A stretch of 64,000 bases of DNA from Diphasiastrum complanatum (lineage: Eukaryota > Streptophyta > Lycopodiopsida > Lycopodiales > Lycopodiaceae). The translations under genes were made by a program, and so were the position numbers. The stretch covers positions 839,852-903,851 of the forward strand of contig CM055112.1 of the NCBI GenBank assembly GCA_029204225.1, given 5' to 3'. Shown in pieces: positions 56,091-64,000 of this stretch; positions within the stretch are counted from its first letter, which is position 1; every line of letters starts with the position of its first letter. The notes under the pieces are model-generated. The model made no database searches and had not been told where the DNA came from. It was given only the letters and a program-made list of their open reading frames with translations.

Positions 56091-57459
56091 CACGGTTGAT
56101 GCCTTGGTAACTTCGTCAGGTTCAGCATGCTGAAGGACTTTTGATGCTTGATCCTAGGAAGTGCTTGTTGAAGATGTCTACGACCAATTCTGTTGTGGAG
56201 TAGTATTGAAGGATCACTTGCCTTGAGAAGCCTTTCTCCTAAATGAAATGATACTGGATTACTATGTGCTTGGATTTGCCATGAAATATGGTATTCAGTG
56301 ATAGTGAAATAGAGCTTATGTTGGTCACACAGAATGGTGGTAGCATTAAACTGAGTGTGATATAAGTCGTGAAGTAACAACCCGATCATATAGCTTCTTT
56401 TGAAGCTTGGCATGCTGCGATGTACTTTGCCTCTGTTGAAGAAAGCATGATGGATTTTTGCTTTTTTGAATTCTACGAAATCGGTCCCCCTGCCAGATAG
56501 AAGTAGAACCCGAAGGTAGATTTTCCCGGTAGAGACTGTTTCTGCCCAATCTGAGTTGGAATAGCCTCGCAAGATAAGTGGATCGATGGCATTTTCATCG
56601 TAACATAAGATGTGATCTAAACTTTCCTAAATATATCTCATCACTCTCTTCAATGCTTTCCAATGAGAGATCTTGGGATTAGACATGAATTGACTTAACG
56701 TGCTAACAGTGTATGCTAAATCTGGTCTAGTACACAACATTGCATACATTAGACATCCGATTAGTGAATTAAGGGTACTTCGCTAAGTTGAGACTTCACT
56801 ATCAGTCTCAACACAAGAAGGTTTAGTCAATACTATACTTGGATCCATTGGTGTATCAATGGGCATCAAACATATGAAATTTTTTAGGCTAGCTCTCTGG
56901 TTCATCAAATGAAGTCCAAAACGATTGAGATGTATACCTCTCGTGAACTGTCCGAGTTTGTGAGGATGTGCGGACGTTCTATTGACTAGAATGCACAGAT
57001 TCTTCTTCTTGAACTTCTCCAGATCTGCTCGAGCTTGCTTGGTCTGGTCTGGTGACAGGTACTACTGTCTGCTGCTTGGCTTCTGTAGCTGTAGCTACGG
57101 GTTCTATAGAAGAATCATCAACGTTGGAAGGTTGAACGCTACGTAGAATAAGATGAAATAACATAGCATCATCTATCAATGGCTGTTTGAAATCATAATA
57201 TGCATGTTCTTGAAATATTACATCCCTAGAGACAAATACTACATTGGTGAATGGATCACAAACTTTTAAAGTTTTATGTTCATCAAGATAGCCAATGAAA
57301 ATACATTTATTTGTCCTATGATCTAGCTTCTTCCTAAGCTATTTGGGAATGTGAACAAAACATATACAACCAAAGATTTTTAAATGGCTGACACTGGGCT
57401 TGTGCCCATGCCAAACTTCATAAAGAGTTTTGTTATTGACGGCTTTGGTGCTGGATCTG
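56091..57459 (-). pseudogene. Integrase end, RT end and RNase H of element G
   Basis: From 57459 on the minus strand: NRSSTKAVNNKTLYEVWHGH and FGCICFVHIPK (integrase C-terminal part), a linker rich in Ser/Glu (56979-57179), then, after a deletion, SLIGCLMYAMLCTRPDLAYT and ISHWKALKRVMRYI (RT C-terminus), RGYSNSDWAE and SIMLSSTEAKYIAA (RNase H). Several stops and frame changes. The RT palm domain is missing, so no enzyme could be made. Confidence 0.87.
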
Positions 57460-57464
57460 TTCTG

Positions 57465-60096
57465 TGTCAGAAATGGTGAACTCCTGCAACTTTGCCGCAA
57501 TCCGAAAGTCAACAAGCCTTGACTCGAAGGTCGAACGATTCACGAAGATCAAACAATTCATGAAAGTCAACATGCCTCCAAGACGAACGAGTGACGAACG
57601 ATTCGTGAACCATTCGCAAAAATCAAATAAGCTTACAGGACTGCAAAAATCGCAAAGCGTTGCAGGCCCACAAAAACCGCAAAGCGATGCAAAACAAAAA
57701 GAAACGAAAAGAAATCTTTCGCGCTGCCAGCTGGCAGCTCAACGGGCTTGGAGACTTAAACTTCACGCCCAACTGAAATGGGCAGTAACAACAGAGAGTA
57801 ACTGATTAGTTGATTAGCGTTAACTACTCTTGTAATTCTCTATTTTAGCTATCTTGTAAACTCCACACAATGGAGATATAAACTATTTTTCTGGATAAAA
57901 ATAAATCCAGTGAGATACAGTGAGAAACAGAGAATGTGCTTGAATAGAGCAGAAAAGAAAAAGACGGTCAGATGTAGAGAAGGAAACCTTTACCAGGCCA
58001 AGATAATCAACAATGCTGATAGCATATTAAATGCATCAGAGAATGGAGATAAGATCTAGCATAGGAGAATGTATTATTTGAACATGAGGAGCCTGTATGA
58101 CATGTGCAAGAAAGACATAGTCATAGGTCTCGAGATATCAAGGCCCGAAACTGAGTTCTACGAAGCCTGTCAAAAAGAAAAACAACATCGGAATCCATTC
58201 ACACATGAGGAAAGAAGAGCCAAGGAAGTTCTTGAGCTCGTCCACTCTGATGTTTGTGGACCGATGAAAATGGATTTGCTCTCAGGTTTCAGGTATTTTT
58301 TGATGTTCATAGATGATTACAACTGGATGACTACGATCTACTACCTAAAGGAGAAATCGGAAGTGTTTGATTCCTTCAAGAAGTTTGTGGCATTTTTAGA
58401 GCGACACACCTCAAAGAATATTCAGATCATCAGATCTGATAATGGAGGTGAGTACAAGAGCAAAATATTTTCAAAATTATGCCAAGAACAAGGGAGAGAG
58501 CATCAGTTCACTCCTGCATACACACCAGAATATAATCATGTTGTAGAAAGAAAAAATAGGATGCTAGTCGAAGGAGCCAGATGCATGATGGTGCCAAGTC
58601 AATTCTGGGCTGAGGCAATAGCTGCAGCATGACACTTGTAGAATAGATCAACAACGACAATGCTGGAAGATAAGACACCATATGCTGATCTATCGTACGT
58701 ACATGTGTTTGGATGTACAACATATAAGCACATTCCAAAAGAAAAAAAAAGCAAGCTTGATGATAAATTAGAGCAAACGATCATGGTCGGTTACTTGAAC
58801 GGATCACAAGTATACAGACTCTACGATCCAACCACGAAAAAGGTTGTTTCGAGTAGAGATGTGAAGTTCGATGAGTACACATACCTTGTACTGAAAGACG
58901 AAAGAGGCCATGATATATTTACACTACTGCCAATTGAAGAGGGAGATCGAGGACAGACGTCAAATTAGAATGTTGAGCCATAGACTCCAAAGCAATAGGA
59001 AGCAGATGATCAACCCCACGAACAAGAAATATTTGAGCAGCGATGAAACGAACCCAGAAGGTCAACAAGACAAAAATGACCTCCAGATCGATACGCTGAC
59101 AATCTTCAGTGGAGCAAAGACATGCAATTCGAGTATTGCAGCCTCACTGAAGAGCCAACAACATATCGAGAAACTGTCCAGAGTCCAAAGCGAGAATTTT
59201 GGAAGTAGACAATGGCGGAGGAGATCGAGTTGATGAGGCGAAACGAGGCATGGACACTAGAGCCACTGCCAGAAAACAGAAATATCATCGACTACAAGTG
59301 GGTGTACAAAAAGAAAATGAAATGAGATGGCACTGTTGCCCATTACAAGGCAAGACTTGTCGTGAAGGGCTACACACAAAGATATGGTGTTGACTATTTT
59401 GACACATATTCGTCGATGGTCAAGATGACAAGCATACGACTACTCTTTGCATACGCTACACAACACAATCTGAAAATTCACCAGACTGATGAAGACAGCC
59501 TTTCTCCATGGAGATCTAGAGGAGGAAATTTTCATGAAGCAGCCTGAAGGTTTTGAAGACCTCGACAATCGACAATATGTCTGTCGGTTGCAGAGATGCA
59601 TTTATGGTCTAAAGCAGGCATCACGAGCTTGGTACAAGAAGCTCGATGATCTTCTGAAGTCTCTAGACTTCAATCCTACACAACCAAACTGTAATGTCTA
59701 CATAAAAGAGTAGGAAAAATTTTTGTGACACTGACCATCTTTGTGGATGATTCTCTTATGATAGGTAACTCCTTGATACTAATTGAGAACACGAAGAGTC
59801 AGATTTTTGAAAATTATGAAATCACAGATCTAGGAGAAGCAACAAAATGCCTTGGGCTAGAGATAAGAAGAGATCAAACAAAGGGCAAAATGCACTTGAG
59901 TTATTCTGAATATGCAAGAAAGGTGCTCATGTAGTATCACATGATGGACAAACTCATAATTCGATTGCTCTATTTTGTGCATCTCCTTGTCTTCTACTGT
60001 CATGATTACTTGAATGAAATCTTGTGAGCTTTCGCACAAAAGAAAATTGAAAGAAACAAAATCGTTTGCAACACCGAATCAAAACCGTTTGCGACA
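57465..60096 (+). mobile_element. Copia element F nested in element G
   Basis: Starts TGTCAGAAATGG and ends TTTGCGACA, so the ends are TG...CA with inverted TGTC/GACA. It is flanked by TTCTG (57460-57464) and TTCTA (60097-60101), a 5-bp target duplication with one change. The flanks join into one integrase reading in element G. The interior carries integrase and RT on the plus strand; gag, protease, RNase H and a full second LTR are missing. Confidence 0.85.
57975..59935 (+). pseudogene. Copia integrase and RT of element F
   Basis: Order: pre-integrase (LYQAKIINNADSILNASE, NMRSLYDM), zinc region ending CQKEKQHRNPF, integrase core with catalytic HSDVCGPM, RSDNGGEYKS and VVERKNR (58069-58632), C-terminal part (58660-58968), spacer, then RT: YKWVYKKKMK, ARLVVKGYTQRYGVDYFDT, TAFLHGDLEEEIFMKQPEGF, CIYGLKQASRAWYKKLDDLL, and the catalytic FVDDSLMIG (about 59740) intact. 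Stops and frameshifts split it into about six frames. RNase H is cut off at about 59935. Confidence 0.9.
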
Positions 60097-60101
60097 TTCT
60101 A

Positions 60102-61145
60102 CATGTAACAGGCTATGGTAGTAGCTTCTGCCCAGAACTTCACACGTAGGTGTGCTTGATGTAGCATTGATCTGGCTGAGTTGAGAAGAGTTCGGTTCTT
60201 CCTTTCTGTAATCTCGTTCTATTGATGTGAATAAGAAGTAGTGAACTGTCTTTTGATGCCATGTTCAGCCAGGTAGTCGGACATCTCATTGGAGATGTAT
60301 TCGCCACCACCATCAGTTCGGAGTGCCTTCACTTTCCTAGACGTTTGTGTCTCAGCCATGATCTTGAATCTCCTGAAGCATTCAAAGACTTCAGATTTGT
60401 GCTTAGAGAACATGACTGTAGACCACCTGGAGTAATCATCTATGAAAGTGAGAAAATAGACTGCATCTCCTAAGGATGGAGTTGGCATTGGACCACATAG
60501 ATTGCTATGTACAAGATCTAATATATGCTTTGATTTGATGGAATGTGATTTTGGAAACTTGCTTCTAGAGTGCTTTCCATAGATGCATGATTCACAAAAA
60601 AAAGATTTTCTATCTAATGAAGACGGGAAATTGAAGCCATCAGCTAAATTATTACAAAGCATATAAGAAAGTGATCTTGTATTCACGTGTCCAAATCGAC
60701 TATGTCATAGAACAGCATTGTGGTTTACATTTTCATTAGAGATACTAGCTAATACAACTGAATTAGAGAGTACGTAAAGGTTCCCGACTCTAGTGCATGT
60801 AGTCAGAGGAGTATCTTCCTCGAATATTGTACACTCCTCAGATGAGAATGTAACAATGTAGCCCTCATAAGTTATCTTCGAGACTGATAATAGGTTATTT
60901 GATAACTACAGAACATGAAGGACATTAGGAACACAAATGGAGAGATTGTTGTTGAAGTTGATCTTCACTGCTCTTTTGCCTTCCACGTGTATGGTGCTAA
61001 AATATCCGAGGTAGATAAATTGGTCTTTGATGTAAGCTGTGTACTCCGTTAGCCATTTCTTGCGAGAGGTCATGTGTTGGGTAGAGCGGCTGTCCAGGTA
61101 CCAGCTATCACAATCTTCGTTGATGCTGTTGTAAGCCATTAACAA
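60102..61145 (-). pseudogene. Protease and integrase of element G
   Basis: Protease at 60906-61145 reads WYLDSRSTQHM, with DSR where the catalytic DSG is expected. Pre-integrase HSRFGHVNTRSLSYML and the zinc region FCESCIYGKHSRSKF follow. The integrase core has LVHSNLCGP (catalytic Asp replaced by Asn), then RTDGGGEYIS and ERKNRTLLNSARSM. It continues AEATTIACYM to the insertion point of F at 60101. Three changed catalytic positions or stops show it is inactive. Confidence 0.88.
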
Positions 61146-61995
61146 ATGTGTGTCTTGCTCCTTGAAGTCTGCTGTGTTGGAGGAGTCTGGCTGCTGCTAT
61201 TGTTGCTACTTGTTTGCCTCGTTGTAGATCCTGATGCGACACTCCTTGATGTCATGATTAGCTCTTTTGCAATATCTGTAGAAGAGCTTTTTCCACAATC
61301 CACCATGCTGAGTCTGAGCATGAGGCTATTGATGTTGCTGCTGCACCTGAGTTTTTCCCTTGAATTGATCTTTCTTCTTGGTGTATAGAGGCATGGAATT
61401 GTCTTTGATGGACAGGCTGCTAGTCTTTCTTCGCACTTGAAGAAGATGACCAATTACCTTTTGAAGGGTGAGGTCCAGTTGTGTGAAGATCATTACCACA
61501 AAGTGCTCGTAGCACTTTGGAAGAGAAGAAAGTAAGGTCATAACGACATCATCATATTGAATAGAACATCCTACAACTGATAACTGATCTAATACGGACT
61601 TGAAGCTCTTGATGTGAGAAGTGATGGCAATAGAATCAAACATGCTAAGAGTAAAGAACTTCCTTCTAAGATGTAATCTCGTGGTTACATCGTGAGTTTC
61701 ATAGAGACTTGATAACAAGTCTAGTGCTTTTGCACGTGGGAACGTGAGATATATGGGAGTTGGCCAGATTGAGTGTGATACATCCTAAGGCCTTCTAATC
61801 TTTGATCCTCCAGGTCTTTGCTTGATCACCATCTTCTGGTTTCAGGTCTGCACCTTCTACTACATCCCAAAGATCTCTATCTATTAACATCATTCTAGGT
61901 TTCAATTTTCAAATCTAGAAGTTAGAACCATTGAACTTGTTAATGACTCTAGCTTCACTGACTGATGAAGATGAAGAGCTACCTATATGAGACAT
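61146..61995 (-). pseudogene. Gag of element G
   Basis: ATG at 61995 (MSHI, Ser run, then INKFNGSNF). Stops interrupt the first 90 codons; the rest (61326-61718) is open: LYETHDVTTRLHLRRKFFTL, FKSVLDQLSVVGCSIQYD and DLTLQKVIGHLLQVRR. The zinc knuckle near 61265 reads YRYCKRANHDIKEC, with Tyr in place of the first Cys. The same gag family occurs in pieces at 55051-55350 and 39807-40019. Confidence 0.87.
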
Positions 61996-62047
61996 GATAA
62001 CAATATACAAATAGAAAAAACTTAATCTCTCGGTTTATTTGAACTAT

Positions 62048-62059
62048 GCTCTGATACCA
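62048..62059 (-). promoter_or_regulatory. Primer-binding site of element G
   Basis: Minus strand reads TGGTATCAGAGC, next to the LTR. Confidence 0.9.
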
Positions 62060-62062
62060 ATC

Positions 62063-62630
62063 TAATGGGGGCAAGGTAGAAGGAAGAACGAGAACGGAGA
62101 AGAGAGCAAGAATATTGCGGAACAGCTCTCCCATTCTAATCGGCTGCTAGTTCCAAAAATAGTCTGACATACAGCTTATGCAAAAGATAATCACAGCTTT
62201 ATGTGTTCTAATTGCCCAACATGATCTTAAAAATCAATTCATACTCTAAAACAAGAGTACAATCCACTGAAGAGATTAGAGATGGTTTGTGTGTGGTACT
62301 ACTGAAATCAGATTCAATGTGAAGTATAGTTCTGAAGTAAATGGAAGAGTAGTATGATATCGCGAGTTCCTCAAGCGTCAAAGACCATCTGATCAAAAAC
62401 TGAGGAGTCGTAGATGTCCGTGTTCTGATCAGAGTGAGTATACAAGCGCGATCAAACAACAATGAAAGTGCATTCAATCACAACAAGCATTCAGCTACAT
62501 TGTACACAGATAAAAATGTGCTGCTGCTATATTACACTGAAGCACAATACAAATAGCCATTTTAACCAGATGGCGTAATTGGGAGACTCAAATAATACGT
62601 CTCATGGATGGAGCAACTACTAATCTGTGC
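62063..62630 (-). repeat. 5' LTR of element G
   Basis: Matches 40087-40637 along its whole length and 55370-55875 in part. In element orientation it starts near GCACAGATTAG. Its U3 differs from that of the presumed 3' LTR. Confidence 0.8.
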
Positions 62631-63300
62631 TTGGATGATCTATTTATAGATTTCTTCCATGTATTAATTACATTGAATGTTTGTCACCTAATTGGGAAAT
62701 CCATTGTACTTGAAAGTATATGGCTTCTGTGACAACTATACATAGTTTATACGGTCAACAAATCAGGATCATTGACGCGGACGAGGACGTCGCAAATCTC
62801 AGTCACTTTGCATGGTGTTTTGCGAAATAACGTGGGAACGAACCTTGATATCTCTACGTAATCCTTTGTTTCTACAGCAGAAGAACATAAGAGCTATGTT
62901 TGTGGCTTGCTTGAATTAATGCAGTAGTTTGCTAGTCATTTGATCTGATGTTCTTCTCTTCTTAGAGAGTCTACTCTGTTTTTCGAGAAGCTGAAGCGGG
63001 GTGTGATAGGCTCTATGGAATTTGAAAGCTATATCTATGTATACATATATCTATATCTATGTGGAATGAATGAAGTAAGGACAGCCTTCTGTGACTATTT
63101 GCCATTTATGGAGAATTCTATTATATTGCACTATAGATGGAAATTACATATTCTGGAGTGAGACAAATTTGAATTGTGAGTAGAGTTAGCAGAGGAGGAA
63201 GTGGAGTTGCCTCTAATGTCTACAGGTGCTGGCTGTCCGGATTTGGGAAAATCTACGATTCTATACGGAATGGAGGCTATTTCAATAGGCCGTACTTAGG
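62631..63300. other. Stretch without recognised gene
   Basis: No recognised domain. It holds a short TATATCTATATC run near 63045 and may include the leader of the following Gypsy element, but no primer site is visible. Confidence 0.4.
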
Positions 63301-63309
63301 CGGCTATAT

Positions 63310-64000
63310 TCTAGTGTTTTAAAGGTAAGAAGCACGATGATCCCGACATGCACATTCACCAGTTTCTGGCAGTTTATTAGGAGAATTGTGAAGTGGAGGA
63401 CATTCGAAAGTTGGAATTATTTCCAAGCACATTGAAAGGAAATGTCTTGTAGTGGTACTCACAATATGGATTGCAAGAGTCTCGGAGCTGGGATGAATTG
63501 CAAAGGGCATTCTTGAAAAGGTATCGGAGGGAACATGAGGATGAAGAAATATTGGACAAATTGCAGGCGATCAAGCAGAAACGAAAGGAGGACGTATTAT
63601 CTTATGTTGAATGTTTTCAGGTTCTGAAAAAGAGATTACAGGAATCACTCACAAATGCAAAACACATTAAGTATTTCCTTCATGGATTACATAAGGTTCT
63701 TTGACGAGGAACTACTTCATTACAGGGTCAGAGCCTGGAACATATTGTGGATGCTGCAGGATAATTGGAGAAAGAAGACACTCGGAAGAAGTACCAACGA
63801 TAGCATCAACATCATCATCGAGATGACTCGTCTGATTCTAACTCAAATACAGGTACAAAATCAGATGATTCCTCGAGCTTGGAAGAGAATTCGTCTTCTT
63901 TGTGTGATGGGAAACAGTCAAAGAAGAATAAGCAGATGGTGAAAGCTAGTGAGCCATTACTCGTGGTCACGAAAGAGGTTGTTTGCCAAGGGAATGTCTG
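63310..64000 (+). pseudogene. Ty3/Gypsy gag, runs off window
   Basis: Starts near 63310 with KKHDDPDMHIHQFLAVY, continues LELFPSTLKGNVL, WYSQYGLQESRSWDELQRA (the FP.TL.G..L.WY pattern of the retrotransposon gag family), then FLKRYRREHEDEEILDKL, KRKEDVLSYVECFQVLKKRL and HIKYFLHGLHKVL. Stops occur at VYX, VLXWY and VLX. A Ser/Asp-rich stretch follows to the window edge. Gag forms the particle. The element's remaining parts lie outside the window. Confidence 0.85.

Larger units (their letters stand above)
55370..62630 (-). mobile_element. Copia element G, split by nested element F
   Basis: Minus-strand order: 5' LTR (62063-62630), primer site (62048-62059), gag, damaged knuckle, damaged protease, integrase to 60102, then element F, then integrase C-terminus (57200-57459), spacer, RT C-terminus and RNase H (about 56100-56920), polypurine tract and 3' LTR (55370-56076). 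Joining the parts outside F restores a continuous integrase order. The RT core including YVDD is absent by an internal deletion near 56925. Confidence 0.88.

Noticed and set aside
1-64000. CRISPR arrays, rRNA, tRNA genes and bacterial-type operons
   Set aside because: None seen; the window is plant nuclear DNA, and the tRNA-like words found are retroelement primer sites.

Overview
This looks like a stretch of nuclear DNA from a land plant with a large, transposon-rich genome. The evidence is nested Ty1/Copia and Ty3/Gypsy LTR retrotransposons with plant-type tRNA-Met primer-binding sites, a broken AP2/ANT-type transcription factor gene with plant exon layout, plant-like intron borders, long microsatellites and low gene density. 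The species cannot be named from the sequence. No intact host gene was found, and no rRNA, tRNA or CRISPR array was recognised.

Layout: 1-6028 is one giant foldback with arms of about 2.75 kb, carrying the 3' end of an unidentified gene in each arm. 7577-12684 is a complete, non-autonomous Copia element with near-identical LTRs, a 5-bp target duplication and an unbroken 853-codon frame. 12.7-17.8 kb holds a 93-codon frame with two stops, a decayed AP2/ANT pseudogene and a (TG)n tract. 18-22.7 kb holds an unusual cluster: a decayed minus-strand coding region, a promoter-like region with a 92-bp duplication and TATA box, a histone H3-like reading frame with a long C-terminal tail and nonsense changes, and exon-like blocks of another unknown protein. 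22.7-31 kb is Copia debris, a 0.33-kb hairpin and short repeats.

31.3-36.2 kb is two Gypsy fragments on opposite strands, one split by a 1.2-kb palindromic foldback element. 36.2-40.6 kb holds two truncated minus-strand Copia elements. 41-43 kb has an unknown open frame and a Gypsy integrase tail. 43.9-52.4 kb is an inverted pair of gene-like copies, one of them split by a second non-autonomous Copia element; the other copy preserves the empty site. 52.4-55.4 kb is a mosaic of repeat pieces. 55.4-62.6 kb is a minus-strand Copia element split by a plus-strand Copia element with its own TG...CA ends and a 5-bp target duplication. The window ends in a Gypsy gag.

Most coding sequence is retroelement gag/pol at various stages of decay. 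The most unusual items are the H3-like frame and its promoter, the giant foldback, the two Copia elements that keep gag-protease but lack the polymerase, and the paralogous empty site that dates and bounds one insertion.
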